NCBI GenBank assembly: GCA_024763055.1 | Contig: JANTGH010000017.1 | Location: forward strand, 1-40,048 | Origin: Desulfobulbaceae bacterium | GTDB taxonomy: Bacteria; Desulfobacterota; Desulfobulbia; Desulfobulbales; Desulfobulbaceae | DNA: 40,048 bases | Direction: 5' to 3' | In this document: positions 7,491 through 16,861 of the stretch, piece after piece | Numbering within the stretch: position 1 is the stretch's first letter | Layout of the letters: each line of letters opens with the position of its first letter | Notes under the pieces: generated by a model | Told to the model about the DNA's origin: nothing | The model's input: only the letters and a program-made list of their open reading frames with translations | The model's database searches: none | Position numbers and translations under genes: made by a program

Positions 7491-7856
7491 AAACTGTTCC
7501 AGGCAGGTCTGTCCTCTAATCCCCTGTCCTTTTGTTTATCCAAACAACCCTTACCTTGACATTTTCCGCCGGCAGACTCATAATACCCTGCAAGTTTGAA
7601 AAATACGTAATTTTTGTTGCTGATAAAGTTAGAACGTGCTGGTATTCAAGTATTTTTATAAAAAACATATCCCGAACAACACACAGGCTATTGCCTGTTT
7701 TCATTCATCACCTATCATAGTTTCTACGCAGATAATAATTTCTACTCAGACTCGCGCTCTTTACCCGACAGCACCTGCCCAATCATTGCCCGAAAACAAT
7801 GCATACTTTTATTTCCGATTCTCAGCCTGACAATATTATCAATACAAGGAAAAATC
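7491..7856 (+). promoter_or_regulatory. 366-bp intergenic region with moxR promoter
   Basis: This gap separates feoB from the moxR/bat operon. A good sigma-70 promoter, TTGACA (7556-7561), 17 bp, CATAAT (7579-7584), points towards moxR but leaves a leader of about 265 nt. The leader is A/T-rich and I see no recognisable riboswitch. AAGGA at 7848-7852 is the ribosome site of moxR. Short reading frames here have no coding look. Confidence 0.55.
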
Positions 7857-8915
7857 ATGCCTGCACAATCAATGGACAAAACATCCTTTAACCCGGCATC
7901 CGATAAGCTACCAGCCGCAGAAACTCCTCCCCCTTCTATTCAGGAGATCAATGCATCCGTCAAAGAGGCTTCTGCCTGGGTGCCCCTGCTCAAATCGGAA
8001 ATAGGAAAAGTAATTATCGGCCAGGAGCACCTGATGGACCGACTCCTTATCGGACTTCTTGCCGGAGGGCACATCCTTCTTGAAGGTCTGCCCGGCCTGG
8101 CCAAGACCCTGGCCGTCAAAACACTGTCATCCGCAATCTCCACGGACTTCAGGCGTATTCAATTTACGCCGGACATGTTGCCTGCCGATATCATCGGTAC
8201 CGAGATCTACAATCCGCAGGCAACCGGTTTTGAGGTCAAAAAAGGCCCTATCTTTGCCTCCATGATCCTGGCTGATGAAATCAACAGAGCACCCTCCAAG
8301 GTGCAGTCGGCACTGCTTGAGGCTATGCAGGAAAAACAGGTGACCATCGGCGAAGAAAGTTTCAAGCTGCCGGAACTGTTTCTGGTGCTGGCCACCCAGA
8401 ATCCCATTGAACAGGAAGGCACCTATCCCCTGCCCGAGGCCCAGATCGACCGGTTCATGCTCAAAGTGGTGGTCGATTATCCGAACCGGGACCAGGAGCG
8501 TCTGATATTGGACACTGTTGCCCATACCGATGCGGCAATGCCGGTTCAACCTATTATAACTGCACTGGATATTCTGACCGCACGCCAGGTTATCGACACG
8601 ATTTATCTTGACGACCGAATCAAGGATTATATAGTTTCCCTCATTTTTGCCACCAGGGAACCGGAAAATTATAATCTGAACCTGGAGGAATACATCGAAA
8701 CCGGTGCCTCACCCAGAGCGACTATCAACCTCAAGGTGACAGCCAAATGTATTGCCTTTCTTCAGGGCCGTGGTTATGTCATTCCTGATGATATCAAGGC
8801 TTGCGCCCCGGATGTCCTTCGACACCGAATCCGCATCAGTTATGAGGCCGAAGCCGAAGACATCAGCAGCGAGGACATTATTCGGCAAATCCTTGCGACA
8901 GTGCCCGTACCCTGA
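7857..8915 (+). CDS. moxR: MoxR-family AAA+ ATPase
   Basis: This 352-residue protein has the MoxR AAA+ core: Walker A GLPGLAKT (77-84), Walker B ILADEINRAP (137-146) and sensor 1 LATQNP (178-183), then the GTYPLPEAQIDRFMLK segment typical of the family. MoxR ATPases act as chaperones with vWA-domain partners, and every following gene in this operon encodes a vWA or Bat-type membrane protein. The first 35 residues are Pro/Ala-rich and probably flexible. A clear AAGGA site precedes the ATG. First gene of a seven-gene operon running to 16205. Confidence 0.95.
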   Translation: MPAQSMDKTSFNPASDKLPAAETPPPSIQEINASVKEASAWVPLLKSEIGKVIIGQEHLMDRLLIGLLAGGHILLEGLPGLAKTLAVKTLSSAISTDFRRIQFTPDMLPADIIGTEIYNPQATGFEVKKGPIFASMILADEINRAPSKVQSALLEAMQEKQVTIGEESFKLPELFLVLATQNPIEQEGTYPLPEAQIDRFMLKVVVDYPNRDQERLILDTVAHTDAAMPVQPIITALDILTARQVIDTIYLDDRIKDYIVSLIFATREPENYNLNLEEYIETGASPRATINLKVTAKCIAFLQGRGYVIPDDIKACAPDVLRHRIRISYEAEAEDISSEDIIRQILATVPVP

Positions 8916-8954
8916 GCCGCCTGGTTCGGTGCCGAACATTCCATAACCACAATC

Positions 8955-9869
8955 ATGGAACAACAGCTGACAAAAAACATCCTGAAAAAGGTTCGCCAGG
9001 TAGAAGTGCGAACCCGTCGCCTGGTCGATGATACCATGGCTGGGAGTTACCATTCGGTTTTTAAAGGCCGGGGCATGAATTTTAATGAAGTGCGTGAATA
9101 TGTACCCGGAGATGAAATCAGAACCATTGATTGGAATGTCACGGCCCGGACCGGTGTTCCGCATGTGAAAAAATTTTCCGAAGAACGGGAGTTGACCATA
9201 TTACTGGTCATTGATGTCAGTAATTCCGGACAGTTTGGCTCCGGGGAACAAAGTAAACGGGAAATGATGGCAGAACTGGGTTCGGTTCTTGCCTTTTCCG
9301 CCGTTCGTAACAACGATAAGGTCGGCCTGATCCTGTTTTCCGATTTTGTTGAGCTCTATATCCCTCCCAAGAAAGGACGGTCCCATATTTTGCGGGTCAT
9401 CCGGGAAATTCTCTTTTTCCGTCCCAGGGGGAAGGGCACCGACATCGGCGATGCCCTCGATTTTGTCAACCGGGTGAGCAAACGGAAATGTGTCACCTTT
9501 TTGATCTCTGACTTTTGTCTGCCCGGTGATTTTGCAGAAAGCCTGGAAACTTTGCGGCCAAAGCTGCAGATTACCGGCCGCAGACACGATCTCATAGGTG
9601 TTTTGGTAACTGATCCACGTGAGCACAAGCTTCCCGATGTGGGCTGGATAACCCTGGAGGATGCTGAAACCGGCGAGCAGGTAATGCTCAACACCAGAGA
9701 CAAGTGGACCAGAGATGCCTATGCAAACCTTGCCGGTGATCAACATGAACAGCTACGAAAAGCCCTGCGAAAGGGCTCGGTTGATCTGCTTGAACTGTCA
9801 ACGGACATTTCCTATATCGGTCCATTGATCGGTTTCTTTCGCACCCGTAGCCGGAGGATCTGCCGATGA
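8955..9869 (+). CDS. DUF58 / vWA-like protein
   Basis: This is a 304-residue protein without a membrane segment. It contains the DUF58 signature EVREYVPGDEIRTIDWNVTAR (about 45-65) and a following vWA-like beta strand LLVIDVSNSG with Asp87 in the metal-site position. DUF58 proteins are regular partners of MoxR ATPases in stress or envelope-assembly operons, though their exact role is not settled. It begins 39 bp after moxR, and its TGA overlaps the next ATG by 4 bp (ATGA). Confidence 0.9.
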   Translation: MEQQLTKNILKKVRQVEVRTRRLVDDTMAGSYHSVFKGRGMNFNEVREYVPGDEIRTIDWNVTARTGVPHVKKFSEERELTILLVIDVSNSGQFGSGEQSKREMMAELGSVLAFSAVRNNDKVGLILFSDFVELYIPPKKGRSHILRVIREILFFRPRGKGTDIGDALDFVNRVSKRKCVTFLISDFCLPGDFAESLETLRPKLQITGRRHDLIGVLVTDPREHKLPDVGWITLEDAETGEQVMLNTRDKWTRDAYANLAGDQHEQLRKALRKGSVDLLELSTDISYIGPLIGFFRTRSRRICR

Positions 9870-10498
9870 ACATCTATCCGCATTTCCCAAATCCTTTCTC
9901 TCTGCTCCGGCCGGCACTGCATTCTATTACCTCAATGCCGCCGACACAGTCATCCGTCCCCATACCGGTAATGCCGGCGGAAATACACGACATCAAGGAT
10001 GTCATTAAACTGCCCGATCCTTTTCTCTTGTGGTACTTTCTTGGAGGAGGACTGGTCTTACTGATTGTCATTGGCCTTTCTATCTATTTTCTGAAAAAAA
10101 ACAAAAGAAAACAGACGGTACCACTACCCCATGAAATGGCACTTCTTGACCTGGAATCTATCCGCAACCTGATGACTCCTGCACAGTCACGAGCCTTTGC
10201 CATAGGCATGGCTGAAGTTTTACGCAGCTATATTGGTCATCGTTTTCTGCTGTTCCAGCCTGACTTGACGACCAGGGAATTCCTGCATCAACTGACCCGG
10301 AACAATACTGAAACCAACCCACTGCTGCTTAACCATGACGACCTGCTCAATGATTGGCTAAACCATTGTGATATGGTTAAATTTGCCCGATATACCCTAA
10401 AGAAAGAGGACATGGAGCAGATGTATATCCAGGTCCGCGATTTCATCCTTTCAACACAACAAAGTGATTCAACCCGGGATGGGGGTATGGGGCAATGA
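9866..10498 (+). CDS. DUF4381-like membrane protein of the bat operon
   Basis: This 210-residue protein has a Pro-rich N-terminus, the conserved stretch EIHDIKDVIKLPDPFLLWYFLGGG, one membrane helix (about 52-70) and a basic, helical cytoplasmic tail. It matches the DUF4381 proteins found between DUF58 and vWA genes in MoxR/Bat operons. It probably anchors the complex in the inner membrane; no enzymatic motif is visible. Its start overlaps the DUF58 gene, and the next ATG overlaps its stop, so all three are translationally coupled. Confidence 0.8.
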   Translation: MNIYPHFPNPFSLLRPALHSITSMPPTQSSVPIPVMPAEIHDIKDVIKLPDPFLLWYFLGGGLVLLIVIGLSIYFLKKNKRKQTVPLPHEMALLDLESIRNLMTPAQSRAFAIGMAEVLRSYIGHRFLLFQPDLTTREFLHQLTRNNTETNPLLLNHDDLLNDWLNHCDMVKFARYTLKKEDMEQMYIQVRDFILSTQQSDSTRDGGMGQ

Positions 10499-11490
10499 AT
10501 GTCTTTCGTTTTGCCTATCCTCAGCTTCTCTGGCTTCTTGCCCTGTTACCTCTCATCGCATTTTTACGCGGCAAAAGAGGTCCTGCGCCATCACTTTTAT
10601 TTTCATCTACCTCAATTGCCCGGGTTATTGCCGACAGCAGGAAGGACAAGCCGGGAAAAATCCCCTTTCTCCTGCGGCTGCTCAGCCTGGCCCTGCTCAT
10701 TCTTGCCCTGGCCCGGCCGCAGTTTGGCAACACCACGACCACAATAGAGGCTTCGGGTATAGATATCCTGCTGGCCGTTGATGTTTCCGGCTCCATGGAG
10801 GCCAGGGATTTCACACTTGATGGAAATCCGGTAAGCCGCCTTGAGGTGGTCAAGGCTGTCGTTTCCCGGTTTATCAAGGAACGGCCCAATGACCGCATCG
10901 GTCTGGTCGCCTTTGCCGGCAGGCCCTATCTTGCCTGTCCACTATCCCTTGACCATGACTGGCTGCAAAAACGCCTTGATACCCTGAAAACAGGAATGAT
11001 TGAAGACGGCACTGCCTTTGGATCAGCCATTGCCTCGGGAACCAACCGGCTCCGCGGTCGCAAGGCAAAATCCCGCATCCTGATTCTGCTGACCGACGGG
11101 ATGAACAATGCAGGCAAGATTGCCCCTCTCACCGCCGCAGAGGCTGCCGAAACCCTTGGCATCAAGGTTTATACCATAGGCGCTGGAACCAGAGGAGAAG
11201 CTCCCATACCTGTTGTTGATCAATTCGGACGTAAACGGCTGGTGCGTATGCGGGTTGACATTGATGAAGATACCCTGCGCCGGGTGGCTGCACTCACCGG
11301 GGCAAAATATTTTCGGGCCACTGACACCAGGTCTCTTGAAAATATTTACCGAGAAATCAACAAATTGGAAGCCACAACAAGAAAAATCAAACACTTTTCC
11401 ATGTATCGTGAGTTATTCAGATATCCGGTTATTGCGGCGCTGCTTTTTCTTGGCTTTGAACTTGTTCTGACTAAAAAACGACTGCCCTGA
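10495..11490 (+). CDS. batA: BatA-like vWA membrane protein
   Basis: This is 331 residues. Membrane helices near 8-24 and 58-72 precede a vWA domain (about 88-290), and a last helix lies at about 308-325. The metal-ion-dependent adhesion site is intact: DVSGSM at 96-101, Thr in GMIEDGTAFGSA and Asp in LILLTDGMNN. The domain faces the periplasm in this topology. BatA proteins work with MoxR and BatB-E; they were first linked to aerotolerance in Bacteroides, and a chaperone or envelope-assembly role is now favoured. It is separated from the next gene by 2 bp. Confidence 0.92.
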   Translation: MNVFRFAYPQLLWLLALLPLIAFLRGKRGPAPSLLFSSTSIARVIADSRKDKPGKIPFLLRLLSLALLILALARPQFGNTTTTIEASGIDILLAVDVSGSMEARDFTLDGNPVSRLEVVKAVVSRFIKERPNDRIGLVAFAGRPYLACPLSLDHDWLQKRLDTLKTGMIEDGTAFGSAIASGTNRLRGRKAKSRILILLTDGMNNAGKIAPLTAAEAAETLGIKVYTIGAGTRGEAPIPVVDQFGRKRLVRMRVDIDEDTLRRVAALTGAKYFRATDTRSLENIYREINKLEATTRKIKHFSMYRELFRYPVIAALLFLGFELVLTKKRLP

Positions 11491-11492
11491 CT

Positions 11493-13472
11493 ATGAACAT
11501 TCCTTTTTCTCAACCGATATGGCTACTTGCCGGCAGTCTGATCTGTCTGCTGCTTATACTTTATCTGCGCATGGCAGCCATGGGAAGACACAGGGCGTTG
11601 AGCCGATTTATCGCCCCGAAAATCGGTCGAAAACTTACAGCCAATGTATCTGGTTTTCGTCGGCGAACAAAAACAATTCTTTTTCTGCTTGCCTTCTTTG
11701 CCTGCTTTCTTGCACTGGCAGGACCACAATATGGCGAGCAGTGGATAGAGGTCAAACAAAAGGGCATTGATATTCTTTTTGGACTCGATACCTCACGTTC
11801 CATGCTGGCGGACGACATCCAGCCAAATCGTCTGCAACGGGCAAAACTTGCAGTCAAAGATTTTGTTGCCCTGCTTGACGGCGACCGTGTCGGCCTCATG
11901 CCTTTTGCCGGAACCTCTTTTCTCATGTGTCCACTGACAACTGATTATGCAGCCTTTACCGCATCTCTTGATGCTGTCACTCCTGCAAGCATTCCAATGG
12001 GGGGAACGAACCTTGCTGAAGTCATTACCAAGGCAGACAAGTCACTGGCTGGTGAAGCCAATCATAAAATATTCATACTGGTTACCGATGGCGAGGACTT
12101 ACAGGGTCAGGCGCTTCAGTCGGCAGAGAAGGCAGCCGAACAGGGGATGACTATATACACGGTTGGTGTGGGAACCAAGAGTGGTGAACTCATTCCTGAT
12201 ACAAAAAACGGCGCCGGCTTTCTCAAGGATAAGGCTGGAAATTTTATTCGATCCCGGCTTGATGAACAAATCCTGAAAAAAATAGCCGAAAGTACCGGAG
12301 GGATCTATGTGCCCCTTGGGAATATGGGCCAGGGATTTACCACTATTTATCAGCAAAAGCTCAAGCTGGTGCCCAGGGAAGAACATCAGGAGCGAAAACA
12401 GCGGCAACCCATTGAACGTTTTTACTGGCCGCTTGCGGTAGCGCTCCTTCTGCTGCTTGCTGAATTCCTCCTTTCCGGCCGTAAATCAAGCTGGTCTTTT
12501 GGCATGCCCTTTATTAAAACCGCTGGGCGACGTCTCTTTAACCATCGAAAATTACTTATTGTATTCTTTCTTTTGACAATATGGCCAAAAGGTGCCAATG
12601 GTTCGACCGCTGAACAGCTTTATCATGAGGGGAAACTTGACCAGGCAGAGAAAAAATATGCAAAAGCACTGAAAAAACATCCGTCCTCGACGCTGCTTTT
12701 TAATCTGGGCAACGTTCACTACAAAAAAAAAGGCTATAAAGAGGCAATAGAATCCTTTACAAAGGCTCTTGCAACCGATGATCTTACCCTGCAGGCTAAA
12801 GCCTATTACAACCTTGGTAATGCCTGGTATCAACAGGGCACATCAACGGTGACAACTGACCCTGAACGTACGATTGACCAGTATAAAAAGGCTGTTGCCG
12901 CTTATGAAGCCAGCCTGAAACTGCAACCTGGTGATGTAGATGCCACGGAAAATCTTACAATCGTCAAAAAACAATTACAGAAGTTAGAACAACAGAAAAA
13001 AAAGAAACAGCAGGATAACGCTAACAAGCAAACAAAGGGCAACACTGATTCTGGGGGGAAAAAAAATCAGGACAAAAATAAAAAAAGCGCTGGACAGCAA
13101 GCCCGGAACAATCAACATCAGAAACAGGAGGACTCAAGTTCCGGAAAGGGAAATCAGTCAAAGAGTAAACAGCCCGGGGGGAAAGCCGACAGAAACAAAA
13201 AACAGAAAGATACCCCTGCCGGCGATAATTCACAAAAAGACAAAACGGTTAAATCATCGTCCAGTGATGCCAATGAGCTGGCTGAGGATCGGAAAACACA
13301 AGGAAGTGCCCAGGAAATGAGCAAAGAGGATGTCAAACGACGCAGTCAAGGAAAGATGACCAGGGCCGAAGCTGCAGCCCTTTTGGATGCATTGAAACAT
13401 GAAGAAGGACGACTTGAATATATTCCAGCACAAGGTTCCTCTCAAAAACAAGCTCCCGGCAAGGACTGGTAA
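11493..13472 (+). CDS. batB: BatB-BatC fusion: vWA domain plus TPR protein
   Basis: This 659-residue protein joins two Bat functions. Residues about 1-330 are BatB: N-terminal helices, then a vWA domain with DxSxS motif LDTSRSM (D99), ILVTDGEDL, and a closing membrane helix (about 307-327). A second hydrophobic segment (about 353-369) looks like the old BatC signal sequence. It is followed by TPR repeats (about 372-480). A Lys/Gln/Asn/Ser-rich low-complexity stretch (about 495-600) comes next, then the conserved BatC tail KMTRAEAAALLDALKHEE, ending in KDW. In Bacteroides, BatB and BatC are separate; vWA-TPR fusions are known elsewhere. The low-complexity part is A-rich in DNA. Confidence 0.9.
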   Translation: MNIPFSQPIWLLAGSLICLLLILYLRMAAMGRHRALSRFIAPKIGRKLTANVSGFRRRTKTILFLLAFFACFLALAGPQYGEQWIEVKQKGIDILFGLDTSRSMLADDIQPNRLQRAKLAVKDFVALLDGDRVGLMPFAGTSFLMCPLTTDYAAFTASLDAVTPASIPMGGTNLAEVITKADKSLAGEANHKIFILVTDGEDLQGQALQSAEKAAEQGMTIYTVGVGTKSGELIPDTKNGAGFLKDKAGNFIRSRLDEQILKKIAESTGGIYVPLGNMGQGFTTIYQQKLKLVPREEHQERKQRQPIERFYWPLAVALLLLLAEFLLSGRKSSWSFGMPFIKTAGRRLFNHRKLLIVFFLLTIWPKGANGSTAEQLYHEGKLDQAEKKYAKALKKHPSSTLLFNLGNVHYKKKGYKEAIESFTKALATDDLTLQAKAYYNLGNAWYQQGTSTVTTDPERTIDQYKKAVAAYEASLKLQPGDVDATENLTIVKKQLQKLEQQKKKKQQDNANKQTKGNTDSGGKKNQDKNKKSAGQQARNNQHQKQEDSSSGKGNQSKSKQPGGKADRNKKQKDTPAGDNSQKDKTVKSSSSDANELAEDRKTQGSAQEMSKEDVKRRSQGKMTRAEAAALLDALKHEEGRLEYIPAQGSSQKQAPGKDW

Positions 13473-13551
13473 CGCTTGTTTCATGATACCTGACAGGAAA
13501 AACACAGAAAGTCGACCCTGACAGCACAGGGAAATAAACATAAAGCTTACA

Positions 13552-15408
13552 ATGAGAAAAGCGATACATAATACTTTAATATTGTTATTATTGGTAACAA
13601 CAACATGGACGGCGCTGACAGCAACGGCCCTGGCTGGAGATATTTCCGTACGGGCCTCCCTGCAGCCGACCGGGTTTGCAGTGGATCAAAGTGCCCGACT
13701 GACCATAACCGTATCCGGCACAAGCTCAGCCGGACCGGAAGAGCCCCACGGGGATGGCCTGCAATTCTTCTCCCAGGGCCAAAGCACGCAGATGCAATGG
13801 ATCAACGGCAAATCATCATCTTCGGTTTCCTTTTCCTATCTGGTTCAGGCTGTATCGCCTGGTACACATACTATTGAGCCCATCACTATTAATGTTGGCG
13901 GAAAAACCTACCGCACAAAAGCCATTACATGTAAGGTTGAACCGGCCGCCGCAACCCCTGCACCGCAGAGTGGGCGACAGGGCGGCAAACCGGCCCGGCC
14001 GCCATCGTCAAGCAGGCTTCGTTCCGGTGAGGCGGACCAGATCGGTTTTATGCATATTCTACCAAAAATGGAAACCGTGTATGCGGGGGAATTATTGCCT
14101 TTCACCGTCAAGGCGTATTTTCGCCAGGGAATGCGGGTAACAATCAACTCAGCTCCCAGGCTGACAAACAACAACTTTATTCTTGAATCCCTGGACAAAA
14201 AACCTGTTCAAAGCGAAGATATTATCAATGGTACCCCATACTCCCTGCTCACCTGGAACGGAGCTGTTTCCGCTGTCAAACAGGGAAATTTTCCCCTTGA
14301 AGTGGATATGGATGTATCTTTGCTTGTGCGAAGTAGAAGACGACCTTCCTCTTCCATGTTTGGTTCTCCTCTGTTTGATGACCCGTTTTTCGATAATTTT
14401 TTCAGCGGTTATACGCAAAAGGATATCACCCTGATCAGCGAAAAACAGACAATCCGTATAAAAGATCTGCCGAAAAAAGGAAAACCAATAGAATTCACCG
14501 GCGCCATCGGTTCTTTCAGTCTTGCTGTCAAGGCTCAGCCCACAGTTGTACAGGCCGGGGACCCCATCACTCTGAAGATGATTATCCAGGGGAGCGGAAA
14601 TTTTGGTCGTGTCCAAGCTCCGGTATTTACTGGAAATGGGAACAACTGGAAAGCCTATCCCCCATCGGCGGGCAACCTGGAACAGACTGAAAAAGCAACA
14701 AAAAAGGAGTTCGAGCAGGCCATTATCCCCACCAGGCCCACCATACGGCAGATTCCCCCGGTAATATTTGCCTACTATGACCCAGACAGCGAAAAATATA
14801 TCAGCCTCCACAGTGATCCGATTGCCCTTTCCATGAAAGAAGTTTCTGCCCCTGTTTCAAAGCAGGTGGAGCCACCGACTGTCCAGCCACAATACTCTCA
14901 ACAACCGGAACAACCTGCAAAAAATGTATCAGGGGCCGCACTGGTACCAATTCACACCCGGTTCGGCAAAGGTGTGGATGAGCTGCAACCGCTCTATCAA
15001 AAACTCTGGTTTCAACTGCTGATAGCGACCGCCCTGATACTTTTACTTACGTCGCTGGTTTTGTTGCGGCGAAAAAGACGACTGGCTGGAAATCCGGAAC
15101 TTGTCGAAAAAAAGGAACTGACCCGAAAAATCGAAACATTACTTACCCAGGCGCAAGAGGCCATGCAGAGCAGGGACAGTAGAAGTTTTCTGGCAATCAG
15201 CCGCCAAATACTGCAGCAGCGATTCGGCCTCATCTGGCAGATCGAACCACAGGCCATTTGCGCCGCTGATCTTGAACGACGGCTGGAAACAGGTTCTCCC
15301 CTCGTGGAAATTTTCAAAAAAACAGAGCATACCATGTATACCGGCGAGGAACTTTCAACCAACGAGATGGAACACATTCTTCAAATCGTCAGGGAGGAGG
15401 TCCGGTAA
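13552..15408 (+). CDS. batD: BatD-like membrane-anchored protein
   Basis: This is 618 residues: a signal peptide (about 1-28, ending TALA), repeated beta-sandwich domains in the periplasm, one membrane helix (about 483-500, LLIATALILLLTSLVLL) and a cytoplasmic helical tail of about 115 residues. The N-terminal ISVRASLQPTGFAVDQSARLTITVSG and the middle SFSLAVKAQPTVVQAGDPITLKMIIQGSGNF are typical BatD repeats. BatD is the large oxygen-tolerance protein of the operon and probably a scaffold. It follows batB/C after 79 bp, the largest gap inside the operon; I see no clear promoter there. Confidence 0.92.
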   Translation: MRKAIHNTLILLLLVTTTWTALTATALAGDISVRASLQPTGFAVDQSARLTITVSGTSSAGPEEPHGDGLQFFSQGQSTQMQWINGKSSSSVSFSYLVQAVSPGTHTIEPITINVGGKTYRTKAITCKVEPAAATPAPQSGRQGGKPARPPSSSRLRSGEADQIGFMHILPKMETVYAGELLPFTVKAYFRQGMRVTINSAPRLTNNNFILESLDKKPVQSEDIINGTPYSLLTWNGAVSAVKQGNFPLEVDMDVSLLVRSRRRPSSSMFGSPLFDDPFFDNFFSGYTQKDITLISEKQTIRIKDLPKKGKPIEFTGAIGSFSLAVKAQPTVVQAGDPITLKMIIQGSGNFGRVQAPVFTGNGNNWKAYPPSAGNLEQTEKATKKEFEQAIIPTRPTIRQIPPVIFAYYDPDSEKYISLHSDPIALSMKEVSAPVSKQVEPPTVQPQYSQQPEQPAKNVSGAALVPIHTRFGKGVDELQPLYQKLWFQLLIATALILLLTSLVLLRRKRRLAGNPELVEKKELTRKIETLLTQAQEAMQSRDSRSFLAISRQILQQRFGLIWQIEPQAICAADLERRLETGSPLVEIFKKTEHTMYTGEELSTNEMEHILQIVREEVR

Positions 15409-15410
15409 AT

Positions 15411-16205
15411 ATGAATCCTTTCCACCTCCGCTTTAAACCACATATCCTGCTCTCGGCAATTCTCCTGCTGATTTTCCCAATATCGGTCGCTCAGGCGGAA
15501 AAAGATACCTTTATGCTTGGCAATCAAGCCTACATGCACAAGGATTTTACAGCCGCCATTACGTACTACCAACAAACAGCGGCAACCCGTGGCCTATCCG
15601 CCTCGCTTCTCTACAACATGGGTAACTGTTATGCACGGCTTGAAAAAACAGGTTTAACCATACTTGCCTATGAGCAGGCTCTGCGTCTTGATCATGGTAA
15701 CGCAGACATACGAAGCAACCTGCAGACAATACGCAAAAAAAACGGCATCTACCAGCAGGATAAACCCTGGTGGCAGTGGTTGTTCGATCTTCTCGGCACC
15801 AACCAATGGCTGCTGCTTTCGGGCTGTTCCTTTTTTATTTTCAGCTGTTGCCTTCTCTTGATCGCTGTTCTGGAAAAACCAGGGGTGGGGCGCATTCCCA
15901 AGGCGCTTGCCATATGTGCGTTGCTCACCACACTGCTTACCCTGCCGCCGCTGGTCTATGGCTACCTGCACTGGCAGGATGCCGTGGTCCTGACTAAAAC
16001 CCGGCTCATGATTTCACCCTTTGCCGAAGCCGATCCAGCAGGTGCAATTAAAGAAGGACAAGTCGCCCATCCCCTGAAAACCTACAACGATTACATACTT
16101 GTCACAGATTTCAGCGGGAGAAAAGGCTGGGTACCTGGGAAGGAACTGGGGTTTTTAGACGATTTTGAGGCTGCCTTGAAGAAACCGGGGCGAAGTAAAA
16201 AGTGA
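15411..16205 (+). CDS. batE: BatE-like TPR and SH3-type membrane protein
   Basis: This is 264 residues: a signal peptide (about 1-25, ending VAQA), two TPR-like repeats (about 32-105, including SASLLYNMGNCYARLEKTGLTILAYEQAL), two membrane helices (about 130-150 and 160-185) and a C-terminal SH3-like domain (about 198-250, with GWVPGKELGFL). This is the usual BatE build. It begins 2 bp after the batD stop and closes the moxR/bat operon. The end faces the aldolase gene of the opposite strand across 11 bp. Confidence 0.9.
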   Translation: MNPFHLRFKPHILLSAILLLIFPISVAQAEKDTFMLGNQAYMHKDFTAAITYYQQTAATRGLSASLLYNMGNCYARLEKTGLTILAYEQALRLDHGNADIRSNLQTIRKKNGIYQQDKPWWQWLFDLLGTNQWLLLSGCSFFIFSCCLLLIAVLEKPGVGRIPKALAICALLTTLLTLPPLVYGYLHWQDAVVLTKTRLMISPFAEADPAGAIKEGQVAHPLKTYNDYILVTDFSGRKGWVPGKELGFLDDFEAALKKPGRSKK

Positions 16206-16236
16206 CCAGGCGGAAATCACTCCTGCTTTTTATACT
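16199..16236. terminator. Possible weak terminator between convergent genes
   Basis: AGTGA and TCACT form a 5-bp stem spanning the batE stop, followed after a few bases by CTTTTTAT. It might end the bat operon, and it also lies at the end of the aldolase gene on the other strand. The stem is short, so confidence is low. Confidence 0.3.
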
Positions 16237-16861
16237 CAATAAATTTTTCTCCAACTACCCGCATCTCTTCCGAAGAGAGTAAGGGCACTTCACCAATCTG
16301 CAGGGCCTGTACATAGATCCGGGCCAGGTTTTCCACCTCAAGGGCCAGCGCAAGGACACTCTCAATATCGGTCGCAAAGCAGACCATTCCATGATGGGCA
16401 AGCAGGCAGGCGCAACGGTCGTTGTCCAGGGCCGATAACGCATTGTGCGAAAGCTCTTCACTGCCAAAAAGCGCGTAGGAAGCGCAGGCTATGGAGTCAC
16501 CACCGGCCATGGCCACCGTATAGTGACAGGGGGGAATACCCCTTTCCAGACAGGCCAGCGTCGTACACCAGGGGGGGTGGGCGTGCAGGATGGCGGCAGC
16601 CTCTTTTTTATGTTTGTAAATATCCCGGTGCAGTTGCCATTCAGAAGATGGCTTACGGGAACCGACAGGCACTCGGCCGTCCATATCCAGCTCAACCATA
16701 TCAGCTGCCGTATACCGATCGTAGTCAAGTGCTGAAGGCGTGATCAAAAAACCGTTATCGACACGCAGGCTGACATTTCCCGATGTTCCCTGGTTCAGAT
16801 CCATCCGGTTCATGGACCGGGCCGCCTGAACAAGTATATGGCGCCGGGTGTGATCAAGCAT
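16217..16861 (-). CDS. Class II aldolase (fuculose-phosphate aldolase family, Ald2-like)
   Basis: This is a 214-residue zinc aldolase. GTSGNVSLR (26-33) forms the phosphate-binding loop. E74 (SSEWQLH) is the catalytic base. H93 and H95 (HAH) plus H156 (AHHG) are the zinc ligands. These positions nearly match E. coli FucA (E73, H92, H94, H155). The family includes fuculose-, rhamnulose- and 5-deoxy-/5-methylthio-ribulose-1-phosphate aldolases and the MtnB dehydratase. The 8-bp overlap with mtnA argues for cleavage of the MtnA product to DHAP and an aldehyde (the DHAP shunt), rather than sugar degradation. AGAGAG precedes the ATG. MtnB cannot be fully excluded, but no mtnC, mtnD or mtnE is nearby. 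Confidence 0.87.
   Translation of the reverse strand: MLDHTRRHILVQAARSMNRMDLNQGTSGNVSLRVDNGFLITPSALDYDRYTAADMVELDMDGRVPVGSRKPSSEWQLHRDIYKHKKEAAAILHAHPPWCTTLACLERGIPPCHYTVAMAGGDSIACASYALFGSEELSHNALSALDNDRCACLLAHHGMVCFATDIESVLALALEVENLARIYVQALQIGEVPLLSSEEMRVVGEKFIEYKKQE

Noticed and set aside
13000-13260. Low-complexity A-rich DNA in batB/C as a possible foreign insertion
   Set aside because: The frame stays open and the same Lys/Gln/Asn-rich linker type is usual in BatC-like proteins.
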